DNA from: Phycisphaeraceae bacterium | GTDB taxonomy: Bacteria > Planctomycetota > Phycisphaerae > Phycisphaerales > Phycisphaeraceae | NCBI GenBank assembly: GCA_028280965.1 | Contig: JANQKT010000209.1 | Span: 1-33,447, forward strand | DNA: 33,447 nucleotides | Direction of reading: 5' to 3' | In this document: positions 1 to 7,868 of the stretch, one piece after another | Position numbering within the stretch: the first letter of the stretch is position 1 | Layout: every line of letters starts with the position of its first letter | Position numbers and translations under genes: made by a program | Notes under the pieces: model-generated | Databases searched by the model: none | The model's input: the letters and a program-made list of their open reading frames with translations, nothing else | Told to the model about the DNA's origin: nothing

Positions 1-1
1 C

Positions 2-1783
2 ACCGGCCAGACCGACGGCGCGCTCATCGGCGTCTTCCGCGGCCCCAGCGCACCGACCACCGCGATGGGCAAGCGCCGGCTCCGCCAGTGGCTGTGCTAC
101 CCGCTGCGCGACCGCGGCGCGATCGAATCGCGCCAGCGCGTCGTGCAGGCCCTGGTCGACGACAGCCGGTTCAGGCGTGAGCTGCGCGACGCGCTCGACC
201 CGGTGCAGGACATCGAGCGGATCACCGCGCGCCTGGCTGTCGGGCGCGCGACGCCGAGGGACCTGGTCGCGCTCGGCAAAAGTGTCGCGCAGAGCCAGCA
301 GCTCGCCGCGGTGCTCGACCAGCGTCCCGGCGAACAGGCCTACCTCGACCGGCTGACCGCCCTGCTCAGCGTGCTCAAGCCGCTGGGCCAGACCATCGCA
401 GAGGCCTGCATCGACGACCCGCCGGCCCACCTGCGCGAGGGCGGGCTGATCCGCGACGGGCACGACGCCGATCTCGATGAGGCACGCGGCCTGCAGCGCG
501 ACAGCCACGCCTGGCTGGCGCGGTACCAGGCGCGCCTGCTTGACGCCCACCAGATCCCGCACCTGAAGGTCGGCTACAACAAGGTGTTCGGCTACTACAT
601 CGAGCTCAGCGCCGCGAACAAGGACAAAGCGCCTGATAGCTGGTCGCGCAAGCAGACGCTGAAGAACGCCGAGCGGTTCATCACGCAGGAACTGAAGGAG
701 TTCGAGGGCAAGGTGCTGAGCGCCGAGTCGCGCGCTGTTGCGCGTGAACAGGCATTGTTTAATACGCTGTGCCAGCAGGCCGCCGACGAGATCGCGTCGC
801 TGCACGGCTTCGCGGAGCTGGTTTCGGAGCTGGATGTCTTGGGCGCCTTCGCCGAGCGCTCGGTGCGGGCGCGGTACGCTCGGCCGATGATCGTGGACGA
901 GCCGGTGCTGCAGATCGAGGCCGGCCGGCACCCCGTACTCGATGAACTGCTGGGCGACCGGTTCGTGCCCAACGACCTCACACTCGGCAGCGACGACGTG
1001 GCGCACACCCTCGCGCTCATCACCGGCCCGAACATGGCGGGCAAGTCCACCTACATCCGGCAGGCGGCGCTGATCGCCCTGCTCGCTCACACCGGCTGCT
1101 TCGTCCCCGCCGACAGCGCGACCATCGGGCTGACCGATCGGATCTTCACGCGTGTCGGCGCGAACGACGAGCTGCACGCCGGCCAATCGACCTTCATGGT
1201 CGAGATGACCGAGACGGCGAACATCTGCCACCACGCGACCCCCGCAAGCCTTGTGATCCTTGATGAGATCGGGCGTGGGACGAGCACGCTCGACGGCCTC
1301 AGCCTTGCCTGGGCGATCGCGGAACACCTGGCGGGCAACGAGAAACAGGCGGGCCCGCGCACGCTGTTCGCCACGCACTACCACGAGATCACGAGCCTCG
1401 CCGAGCGGTACGAGCAGGTCACCAACCTCAGCGTGACGGTGCGCGAGTGGCAGGACGAGATCGTCTTCCTGCACCGCATCGCGCCCGGCAGCGCCGACCG
1501 GTCGTATGGCATCCACGTCGCGAAGATCGCCGGGCTGCCCGACGCGGTCGTGCAGCGCGCGAACCAGTTGCTCGCGGAGCTGGCGGTCAGCCACGCGGGG
1601 GCTAAGCCGCAAGCGGCGGCGCCACAACCACAAATGTCGCTCTTTACCGAGTACATGCCCCACCCAGTCGTAGAGAAGCTGCGCGACACCGACCTCAATG
1701 CGCTGTCACCCATGCAGGCCTTCGATCTGATCCGGCAGTGGCAGGACGAATTGAACGGCCCTGACAAGGATGACACGCGATGA
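2..1783 (+). CDS. mutS: DNA mismatch repair ATPase MutS, C-terminal part (5' end outside window)
   Basis: The frame is open from the left edge, so the N-terminal mismatch-recognition domain lies outside the window. What is visible is the lever/clamp region followed by the ABC-type ATPase. Walker A is GPNMAGKST (about nt 1027-1053), Walker B is LVILDEIGRGTS (about nt 1252-1287), and the FATHYHEIT switch follows. MutS binds mismatches as a dimer and recruits MutL. Near the C-terminus QMSLF resembles the beta-clamp-binding motif of bacterial MutS, and the usual helical dimerisation tail follows. The ATG at 65 is internal, because homologous sequence (GALIGVFRGP...TTAMG) continues upstream of it. 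The stop overlaps the next gene by 4 nt (ATGA), suggesting translational coupling. Family assignment is firm. Confidence 0.96.
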   Translation, partial: TGQTDGALIGVFRGPSAPTTAMGKRRLRQWLCYPLRDRGAIESRQRVVQALVDDSRFRRELRDALDPVQDIERITARLAVGRATPRDLVALGKSVAQSQQLAAVLDQRPGEQAYLDRLTALLSVLKPLGQTIAEACIDDPPAHLREGGLIRDGHDADLDEARGLQRDSHAWLARYQARLLDAHQIPHLKVGYNKVFGYYIELSAANKDKAPDSWSRKQTLKNAERFITQELKEFEGKVLSAESRAVAREQALFNTLCQQAADEIASLHGFAELVSELDVLGAFAERSVRARYARPMIVDEPVLQIEAGRHPVLDELLGDRFVPNDLTLGSDDVAHTLALITGPNMAGKSTYIRQAALIALLAHTGCFVPADSATIGLTDRIFTRVGANDELHAGQSTFMVEMTETANICHHATPASLVILDEIGRGTSTLDGLSLAWAIAEHLAGNEKQAGPRTLFATHYHEITSLAERYEQVTNLSVTVREWQDEIVFLHRIAPGSADRSYGIHVAKIAGLPDAVVQRANQLLAELAVSHAGAKPQAAAPQPQMSLFTEYMPHPVVEKLRDTDLNALSPMQAFDLIRQWQDELNGPDKDDTR

Positions 1784-2379
1784 CCCGCCACCTCGCCAGG
1801 CTGCTTGAGATGCTCTGGTACGCCTCGATGGGGCTGTTCCTCGGGCTGAACGCGGGGACGATCCTGGGTGTCGTCGAGGCGTTTGATAGTTCACGCAAGG
1901 TGGACGCGTCGCCGGGGCTGGCGCCTTACAACGACCCGCGTTTTGCCGAGACCGCGAACGAGGTTGTCGCGGGGTTCATGGCACAGAACATGTTCAAGAA
2001 CGCTGGTGCCGTCGCGCTGGTCTTGCTAGGTGTTGCGGTACTCGCAAGGGTCGCCTACCCGTTGCTCCCGGGCTACTGCCAAGCAAAAAAAACCGGGAGC
2101 CGGAAGATCGGCGCGGTCCGCGCGATTGCGATGATCCTCTGTGCCAACCTCATGATCTTTGGTGCAATCCACATGAATCGTATGAACGCGGAATGGCCAC
2201 TGCTCTACGAAACCGACGCACCCCAAGCCACGCTCGATCAGCGGCGTGCCAAATTTGATGCCGACCACAAGACCTCTGAACGCATGGTCGGCACGGCTTG
2301 GTTCGCCGGCGCGCTCGCGTTGGTCGTCACGCCCTGGTGCCGACGGCTTGCCGACACGACCAGCGCCGAAGCCGAATAA
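1780..2379 (+). CDS. Predicted four-helix membrane protein, unknown function
   Basis: This 199-residue protein starts on the ATG that overlaps the mutS stop (ATGA), so it is probably translated from the mutS transcript. Four hydrophobic stretches are visible. They lie roughly at residues 8-32 (LWYASMGLFLGLNAG), 66-90 (AGAVALVLLGVAVLARV), 109-130 (AVRAIAMILCANLMIFGAI) and 168-188 (MVGTAWFAGALALVV). Basic residues sit between helices 2 and 3, as expected for an inner-membrane protein. There are no catalytic motifs. I do not recognise a named family with certainty; DUF4149-like small membrane proteins are a possibility. Linkage to mutS may be positional only. Confidence 0.75.
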   Translation: MTRHLARLLEMLWYASMGLFLGLNAGTILGVVEAFDSSRKVDASPGLAPYNDPRFAETANEVVAGFMAQNMFKNAGAVALVLLGVAVLARVAYPLLPGYCQAKKTGSRKIGAVRAIAMILCANLMIFGAIHMNRMNAEWPLLYETDAPQATLDQRRAKFDADHKTSERMVGTAWFAGALALVVTPWCRRLADTTSAEAE

Positions 2380-2392
2380 ACCCAGTAATCAT

Positions 2393-2468
2393 AGCCGCGA
2401 CGCTACGCGTCGCCGGCGAGCCTTGATCAGTGTGCCATGCTTTGCCGGCGACGCGGAGCGTCGCGGCT
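2393..2468. repeat. Long near-perfect inverted repeat (25-bp arms), cruciform-capable
   Basis: The left arm (2393-2417) and right arm (2444-2468) are reverse complements at 24 of 25 positions around a 26-nt loop. Each arm is itself an inverted repeat (GCGACGC-TAC-GCGTCGC and GCGACGC-GGA-GCGTCGC). It sits between the membrane-protein stop and the nth start, 19 nt before the nth ATG. It could act as a terminator-like hairpin or be a copy of a dispersed palindromic element. There is no T-run. Confidence 0.8.
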
Positions 2469-2487
2469 GTTGGCCTATCATCCCCGC

Positions 2488-3189
2488 ATGGCCAAGAAGA
2501 AAACCGCCCGCAAGAAGCCTGAACCCATGCTCATCAAGGCCCCCGAGCCCGAGCGAAGACGCGCTGCGCGCATCTATAAGAAGCTGCAGCAGAAGTACCC
2601 CGATGCCCACTGCGCGCTGATCCATTCCAACCCCTTCGAGCTGCTGGTCGCGACGATCCTCTCGGCCCAGTGCACGGATGTCCTGGTCAACCAGGTCACC
2701 CCCGCAATCTTCAAGAAGCTTCCGACGCCGCAACTGATGGCCAAGGCCGACCTCGTAACCATCGAGTCGCTGGTCAACCGCGTCAACTTCTGGCGGAACA
2801 AAGCGAAGAACCTTAAGGCCATGGCCGAGCTGCTCGTCGAGAAGCACGGCGGGGCTGTCCCCCAGACGATGGAAGAACTGACCGAGCTCCCGGGTGCGGC
2901 GCGCAAGACCGCCAACGTCGTCTTAGGCAACGCGTTCAACATCAATCACGGCGTCGTTGTTGACACCCACGTCGGCCGGCTGTCGCAGCGCTTCGGTTTC
3001 ACCGAAGAAACCGACCCCAAGAAGATCGAGCGCGACCTGATGGCGCTGTTCCCACGCAAGAACTGGTGCATGCTGTCGCACCTGCTTATCTATCACGGCC
3101 GAGCGGTGTGCAAGGCGCGGCATGCGCTGTGTCTTGATGATGATCTTTGCAAGCGGTATTGCAGCAACGCGGACGTGATGGCCGCCTAG
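2488..3189 (+). CDS. nth: Endonuclease III (DNA glycosylase/AP lyase)
   Basis: This 233-residue base-excision repair enzyme removes oxidised pyrimidines and cleaves AP sites. Family landmarks are LLVATILSAQCTD, the helix-hairpin-helix LPGAARKTANVVL with the catalytic lysine (K140), and VVDTHVGRL with the catalytic aspartate (D159). Four cysteines near the C-terminus (208, 215, 221, 225) should hold a [4Fe-4S] cluster. Their spacing is C-x6-C-x5-C-x3-C rather than the usual C-x6-C-x2-C-x5-C, and the hairpin reads GAA where GVG is typical. I chose the ATG at 2488 (MAKKKTARKK) because the upstream in-frame ATG at 2437 lies inside the inverted repeat. The stop overlaps the convergent DUF1080 gene stop by 3 nt in a CTAG palindrome. 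Confidence 0.92.
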   Translation: MAKKKTARKKPEPMLIKAPEPERRRAARIYKKLQQKYPDAHCALIHSNPFELLVATILSAQCTDVLVNQVTPAIFKKLPTPQLMAKADLVTIESLVNRVNFWRNKAKNLKAMAELLVEKHGGAVPQTMEELTELPGAARKTANVVLGNAFNINHGVVVDTHVGRLSQRFGFTEETDPKKIERDLMALFPRKNWCMLSHLLIYHGRAVCKARHALCLDDDLCKRYCSNADVMAA

Positions 3190-3935
3190 TCGAGCTGGAG
3201 TTCTTTGATCCACACGTTGCGGAACCGCACCGGGTTGGCGTGGCCCTGAAGCCTGATCGGGCGGTCGTCCGGGCCCTCGGCTGCCCCGGCGCCGGTCTTG
3301 CGTGGTATCTCAAAGTCGTCGTGGATCAGCACGCCGTTGTGGTAGACGGTGATGCGGGCGTCCTCGGTCTTCTCGTCGCCTTCGAACCGCGCGGCACGGA
3401 AGACGATGTCATAGGTCTGCCACTGGCCCGCGGGCTTGCTGACCAGCTTGTCCGGCTTCTTCAACTTGTAAAGGCTGCCGCAGTACGAGTTCTTGAACGC
3501 CTCTTCCGCGATACCGTGGGCGTTCTGGATCTGGATCTCATAGCGTTGCTGGATATAGACGCCCGAGTTGCCGTCCGCTTCGGGGTTGCTGCCGCCCTTG
3601 CTGTTGACGTTGAACTCGACGTGCAGCACAAAGTCCCTGTAGCTGTCCGGCGTCACCAGGCTGTCCCAGCCCTTCGACGCGGTCAGCACGCCTTCATTGA
3701 AAACCCAGTTTGTCTTGTCGCCTTTCTCGGGCACCAGGGTGTGCCCCTTCTCGCCAACCAACTGCTTCGCGCCATCGGGGCGGTTGAGCTTGTCGATGTC
3801 TTTGATAACACCGCGGGTCGTGCCGGGAATATTCTCGACGATCGCGCCGCCCTCTTCACCTGCTACCGCGGCACAAGCAACCACGCAGGAAAGCAGACAG
3901 GCAAGCATCGCCGGTGTAAGGATTCGGATGAGCAT
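3186..3935 (-). CDS. Secreted DUF1080 (3-keto-disaccharide hydrolase-like) protein
   Basis: This 249-residue protein has the DUF1080 fold common in planctomycete and Lentisphaerae glycan-use loci, where it is thought to bind or hydrolyse (keto-)sugars outside the cytoplasm. Typical pieces are NWVFNEGVLTAS, SYRDFVLHVEFNV, GNSGVYIQQRYEIQI, GQWQTYDIVFRA, ITVYHNGVLIHDD and the closing PIRLQGHANPVRFRNVWIKEL. An N-terminal signal sequence (MLIRILTPAMLACLL...) ends in either VVAC, a possible lipobox with C21, or an AVA-G signal-peptidase I site. The ATG at 3935 is preceded by AAGAGGT, seven bases upstream. An ATG 15 codons earlier lacks this site. It runs convergent with nth, and the two stop codons overlap. 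Confidence 0.88.
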   Translation of the reverse strand: MLIRILTPAMLACLLSCVVACAAVAGEEGGAIVENIPGTTRGVIKDIDKLNRPDGAKQLVGEKGHTLVPEKGDKTNWVFNEGVLTASKGWDSLVTPDSYRDFVLHVEFNVNSKGGSNPEADGNSGVYIQQRYEIQIQNAHGIAEEAFKNSYCGSLYKLKKPDKLVSKPAGQWQTYDIVFRAARFEGDEKTEDARITVYHNGVLIHDDFEIPRKTGAGAAEGPDDRPIRLQGHANPVRFRNVWIKELQLD

Positions 3936-3991
3936 GATATACCTCTTGGCGTTTATGGCCTCTGCATCAGGATAGCCCAACCGGCGCGTAG

Positions 3992-5053
3992 CTAGAGAAG
4001 CCCCGCCGTCTCGTCCAGCTCGAACACCGCGTTCATGTTCTGGACCGCCTGGCCGGAGGCGCCCTTGATCATGTTGTCCTCGGCGGCGAACACGACCACC
4101 GTCTTCACGTCCCCCTGCGTCGTCAGCCGGACACTCAGGTCGCAGAAGTTCGTGCCGACCACGTGCTTGATGTTCGGTGGGCTCTCGCGCAGCCGCACAA
4201 ACGGCTCGCCGGCGTACGCATCAACAAACGCGTCGATCAGTTCCTCCTCGGTCACGTCCGGGTCGTGCGGCTCGAGGTAGATCGTCTCCAGGATCCCACG
4301 GTCCACCGGCAAGAGGTGTGGCACGAACAGCGGGCTCACTTCATGCCCGGCGATGCGCGACAGCGTCTGGGCGATCTCGGGCTGGTGGCGGTGGCCGCCG
4401 ATGACGCCGTAGGCGCCGAAGGCCTGGTTCGCCTCGGGGAAGTGGAGGCTGGGCTTGGGGCTCTTGCCCGCGCCGGTCACGCCGGACGCCGCGTTGATCA
4501 CGATGCGTTCGGTCTTGACCAGCGAATGCGACAAGAGCGGCGCAACCGCCAGCGCCGCCGCGGTCGGGTAGCAGCCGGGGTTGGCGACCAGCGTCGCCCC
4601 CGGCAGGTCCTTGCGGAAGAGCTCGGGGATCCCGTACACCGCCTCGGCCAGATTCCGGGGGTCGTCGTGCTTGACATCGTAGACCTCTTCGTAGAGCGCC
4701 TGGTCCGACAAGCGGTAGTCGGCGCTCAGGTCGATCACGCGCAGCCCGGCGTCGAGCAGCTTCGGCGCATACGCCATCGCGGCCTTGTGCGGCAAACCCA
4801 GAAACGCGACATCCGCCGACTCCGCGATCGCCTCGAAATCGATCGGGCGCGTCTGCGCGACTTCATCATCCAAACGGCCGGACAGCTGCGGGAATTCGTC
4901 GCGCAGGTCCGGCAGCACGGCGCGGTGGCTGGCTAGGTAGGTCAGCTCGGCGCCGGGGTGGCGCAGCAGCAGGTCGACCAGGTGGTAGCCGGTGTAGCCG
5001 GTGCAGCCGATGATCGCAGCGCGGGTCTTGACGTTGTCGCTTGCCGTTGTCAT
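3992..5053 (-). CDS. argC: N-acetyl-gamma-glutamyl-phosphate reductase
   Basis: This 353-residue cytoplasmic enzyme performs the NADPH-dependent reduction of N-acetyl-glutamyl phosphate in arginine biosynthesis. The nucleotide-binding start is AAIIGCTGYTGYHLVDLLL. The catalytic cysteine is C161 in VANPGCYPTAAAL. Further family blocks are IDLSADYRL, AASGVTGAGKSPK, GGHRHQPEI and FVPHLLPVDRGI. The length matches the type-1 ArgC family. No other arg genes are beside it, so it stands alone here, as is common outside enterobacteria. It is divergent from the Hsp20 gene, with 284 nt between them. Confidence 0.96.
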   Translation of the reverse strand: MTTASDNVKTRAAIIGCTGYTGYHLVDLLLRHPGAELTYLASHRAVLPDLRDEFPQLSGRLDDEVAQTRPIDFEAIAESADVAFLGLPHKAAMAYAPKLLDAGLRVIDLSADYRLSDQALYEEVYDVKHDDPRNLAEAVYGIPELFRKDLPGATLVANPGCYPTAAALAVAPLLSHSLVKTERIVINAASGVTGAGKSPKPSLHFPEANQAFGAYGVIGGHRHQPEIAQTLSRIAGHEVSPLFVPHLLPVDRGILETIYLEPHDPDVTEEELIDAFVDAYAGEPFVRLRESPPNIKHVVGTNFCDLSVRLTTQGDVKTVVVFAAEDNMIKGASGQAVQNMNAVFELDETAGLL

Positions 5054-5337
5054 AGCCGGGAAGTGTAGCGGGGCACCTCGCGTCCGTGCGAGTGAGCGTG
5101 CCCGGCGACATGCGTCGGCAAGGCTGCGGGCGTGGCGTTTGCTCGGTTAACCGCTGCCAAACCGGCACCCACACCGCCGATCCAACCCGCGCAGCGGCTT
5201 CAAAACAAGGCTTATCGAGGCACCGCCCGTGGCACCGCCGTTGCATCTTGATCCACGCACGCCGGCCACCGGGGCCGGCCTGCCGCTTTGATCGCGGGCC
5301 CGACGACCCGCCAAAACCTGTACGAAAGGAGCTCACC

Positions 5338-5760
5338 ATGATGTCGAACCTCAATAAGGTCTGGGACACGCCGTTTGATCTCTTGCGCGATGTGGACCGC
5401 GCCCTCGGCGGGCGGTTCAATCTCGACAACGACGACCTGACCGCGAAGTACCCCGTGGATATCCACGAGGACGCGGATGGATTGACCGTGTCCGCCGAGC
5501 TGCCGGGCTTTGCCAAAGACCAGGTCGAGATCAGCATCGACCAGGGCGTGCTGACGATCGCCGCCCAGCGGGAGCAGGCCGAGAAGCCCGAGGGCACAAC
5601 GCACCTGCACGAAAGGCGGTTCACCCGCGTGCGGCGGCAGTTCACCCTGCCGACGACCGTCGATTCGGCCAACGTCGACGCGACACTGGCGGACGGCGTG
5701 CTGACGCTGCGGCTGGCGAAGAAAGAGGAAGTTAAGCCGCGGAAGATCGTGGTGAAATAA
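5338..5760 (+). CDS. Small heat-shock protein, Hsp20/alpha-crystallin family
   Basis: This 140-residue ATP-independent chaperone binds unfolding proteins as oligomers. The alpha-crystallin domain covers about residues 40-125. It opens with YPVDIHEDADGLTVSAELPG, continues through DQVEISIDQGVLTIAAQRE and a RRFTRVRRQFTLP strand, and closes with ADGVLTLRLAKK, the conserved G-V-L signature. The ATG-ATG start at 5338 is preceded by GAAAGGAG. The frame is open further upstream (ATG at 5086), but that stretch has no family similarity and no ribosome site. A strong terminator follows at 5862-5899, so the gene is probably monocistronic. I see no CIRCE-like operator in the upstream 284 nt. Confidence 0.93.
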   Translation: MMSNLNKVWDTPFDLLRDVDRALGGRFNLDNDDLTAKYPVDIHEDADGLTVSAELPGFAKDQVEISIDQGVLTIAAQREQAEKPEGTTHLHERRFTRVRRQFTLPTTVDSANVDATLADGVLTLRLAKKEEVKPRKIVVK

Positions 5761-5861
5761 ATTGCTCTCCAGGGCGGTTTTTTGTGAACGCAGCAGCCCG
5801 GGCATGCGTCATATAAGCGGGCAGCGACCGGGCTTGCTGATTGATTTGATTTTCTCCTCCG

Positions 5862-5899
5862 CCGCCGTCCGCGCAGTGTTGCGCTGACGGCGGTTTTTT
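5862..5899 (+). terminator. Rho-independent terminator after the Hsp20 gene
   Basis: An 8-bp perfect stem CCGCCGTC/GACGGCGG encloses a second stem (GCGCA/TGCGC) and is followed by six T. It lies 100 nt past the Hsp20 stop. A shorter GGCGGTTTTTTG motif occurs near 5774, directly after the stop, but without a convincing stem. Confidence 0.9.
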
Positions 5900-6024
5900 G
5901 TGCGCGATCAGAGCGTGCAAGAGCGGCCTGCCGGGAAGGCGCGGCACCCGAAAACGGGTTCACGAAGACCCCGCACATACCCTGAACGCAGTGAGCCGCG
6001 GCGCTTCATTTTTTGTAGTAACTC

Positions 6025-6067
6025 TTGACGGCGCACTATACCTTGGTATCCTAGGTTTAATACCCAG
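6025..6067 (+). promoter_or_regulatory. Promoter and candidate auto-operator of the PadR gene
   Basis: TTGACG (6025-6030), 16 nt, then TATCCT (6047-6052) form a sigma-70-like promoter. Over the -10 box and start region lies an interrupted dyad, GGTAT-N10-ATACC, with CCTAGG inside it. PadR proteins usually bind such dyads at their own promoter, so repression by the PadR protein is inferred. Confidence 0.55.
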
Positions 6068-6084
6068 TTTATCTAGGCAACACC

Positions 6085-6435
6085 ATGGACCAGCTCGTTA
6101 AAGGCACGCTCGACCTGCTCATCCTCGACGCCGTCGCCGAGGCCCCCAGCTACGGCTACCGCATCTGCCGGGATGTGTTGTCGCGCTCTGCGGAGGCGAT
6201 CGAGCTGCGCGAGGGCAGCCTGTACCCCGCCCTGCACAAGCTCGAGCGGCAGAAGCTCTTAAAGGCCAGGTGGGAAACCACCGCCGAGGGAAGAAGGCGG
6301 AAGTACTACCAGCTCACGCCCGCGGGCCGCAGGGCGCTGGACGAGAAGCGCGAGCAGTGGAAGCTCTTTAGCCGCGCGATCGACCGGACACTGCACGAGT
6401 TGAAAGCAAAGGGGGTGCGGCTTGTCCACGGATAA
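6085..6435 (+). CDS. PadR-family transcriptional regulator
   Basis: This 116-residue winged-helix repressor has the standard PadR opening (KGTLDLLILDAVAE, then YGYRICRDVL). The recognition helix and wing region read EGSLYPALHKLERQKLLKARW, followed by GRRRKYYQLTPAGRRAL, and a short C-terminal dimerisation helix. PadR proteins usually repress a promoter until a small ligand or membrane stress releases them. The promoter immediately upstream carries a dyad over its -10 box. The gene overlaps the next one by 14 nt, forming a regulator/membrane-partner pair of the type common in planctomycetes and Firmicutes. The family is clear; the ligand and targets are not known. Confidence 0.93.
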   Translation: MDQLVKGTLDLLILDAVAEAPSYGYRICRDVLSRSAEAIELREGSLYPALHKLERQKLLKARWETTAEGRRRKYYQLTPAGRRALDEKREQWKLFSRAIDRTLHELKAKGVRLVHG

Positions 6436-7681
6436 TGCCCTCGACCCCGCCCCCGGAAGTGGCCCCGGAATGGGCAACGGTGGTGACAACGACGACGCCG
6501 GCCTGCGCCAAGACATCGCCGACGAGCTGGCCGACCACCTCGAACTCAGCACCCGCGCCAAGCAGTTCGGCGGGCTCGACGAGGCCGACGCCCAACAAGA
6601 GGCCCTCGACGCCTTCGGCAACCCTAAGAAGATCGCCCAACAGCTCTACCTCGCCGCGATGAAGGGAAGACTCATGCGACAGAACATCCAGACCGCAGCG
6701 CTCGTGATCATGGCCGTGTCCGTCATCGTGCTCGGCGTGATGAGCTGGTCGGCCCTCCGCACCGGGCAGGACGGGATGATCAACGCGATGGCGGTGAACA
6801 ACCAGGCGATGCTCGATGCGTTGGCGGCGATGGGAAGGCAAGAGAGCAACGAACCTATTAGTACCGCACGGGACATGGAATGGGCCAACGTCACCATTGA
6901 GTTGGTTGACGAAGCCGGCCAGCCCTTCGACGCCGAGGGGTATCGCCTGTCCATCCTTGGCGACATCATCAATCCGGGCAAAGAAGCGTCTTCCGACCAC
7001 ACCCTGCAAGAGGGCAACCACCACACCTTCGGGCCGGTCCGGATCGGGCAGCACGAGGTATATGTCTCCACACCCGGCAGCGGGAGCTGGACCAGAAGGC
7101 TGGTCACCCTTTGGCCGGGCAAAGACCAACACATCCAGGTCCATTGCCCGACGCCACAAACGCTGCGGCCCGCGCCGACGGTTCAGGTGGACTGGCCCGA
7201 GGATCTAACTCAAACCAAACTGGCGCTGATGTTTTACATCGACCCCCAGGCGAAGACTAAGACCGGCCAAGATCACTGGACAACGGATGGTTTGCGTGTC
7301 GTCTGCCAACCCGGCCAGCCCACGCGGCTGCTGACAGATACCGATGCGCGTGGAAAAATGCTGCTCACATCGATTCACCCGTCGGGCGAAGTAATAACAA
7401 CAACTCGGCCAACCGAAAAGCACACTTACGCCGATGCCTGGCCCACCACGATCGCAAGCACACACGAACTTGCTGGCACCGGGGTTTGCTTGTGGCGCCT
7501 CGGGAAAGACCTGTTCGCCTGGCCGGGTCGATTGGATGATGTCCCGTTCAACCTCACATACAACGAAACAACACACACGCTGACGCTGTCCACCGACGAG
7601 CAGACATGGGCAGCGATCCGTGAGCAAGTTGCTCTCTTGCAGGAAGAACGCTACGAGGCGTCGCAAGACGGGCAGGAGTAG
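6422..7681 (+). CDS. PadR-coupled membrane protein with HAAS/permease-prefix-like N-terminus
   Basis: This 419-residue protein starts at a TTG preceded by AAAGGGGG inside the padR gene, so the two are translationally coupled. Residues about 28-80 form a helical region (DIADELADHLELSTRA...ALDAFGNPKKIAQQLY). It resembles the permease-prefix/HAAS domains found next to PadR regulators, where they are thought to contact the regulator at the membrane. One transmembrane helix follows (AALVIMAVSVIVLGVMSW, about residues 94-111). The remaining 300 or so residues should be extracytoplasmic. They contain a VTIELVDEAGQPFDAEGY segment resembling a carboxypeptidase-regulatory-like beta-sandwich. No enzyme motif is visible. 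A role in envelope sensing is inferred from context only. Confidence 0.75.
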   Translation: MSTDNALDPAPGSGPGMGNGGDNDDAGLRQDIADELADHLELSTRAKQFGGLDEADAQQEALDAFGNPKKIAQQLYLAAMKGRLMRQNIQTAALVIMAVSVIVLGVMSWSALRTGQDGMINAMAVNNQAMLDALAAMGRQESNEPISTARDMEWANVTIELVDEAGQPFDAEGYRLSILGDIINPGKEASSDHTLQEGNHHTFGPVRIGQHEVYVSTPGSGSWTRRLVTLWPGKDQHIQVHCPTPQTLRPAPTVQVDWPEDLTQTKLALMFYIDPQAKTKTGQDHWTTDGLRVVCQPGQPTRLLTDTDARGKMLLTSIHPSGEVITTTRPTEKHTYADAWPTTIASTHELAGTGVCLWRLGKDLFAWPGRLDDVPFNLTYNETTHTLTLSTDEQTWAAIREQVALLQEERYEASQDGQE

Positions 7682-7868
7682 CGAGCGTGACATCCAACGC
7701 GAAGCAACGCGAAGAAGCGACCCACACCGACGCCGCCTTCGGCTCTCAGGCTCGGGCTCGAAGAGAGCGGCAGCGAAGCGCCTGGCGCCCGGTTTTCTAA
7801 TACCCGACCCCACGGCGTTGCTGCTCGCTTTACGCGCATCGATGCCGCGGGCTTGGGGTGCTCTTTTA

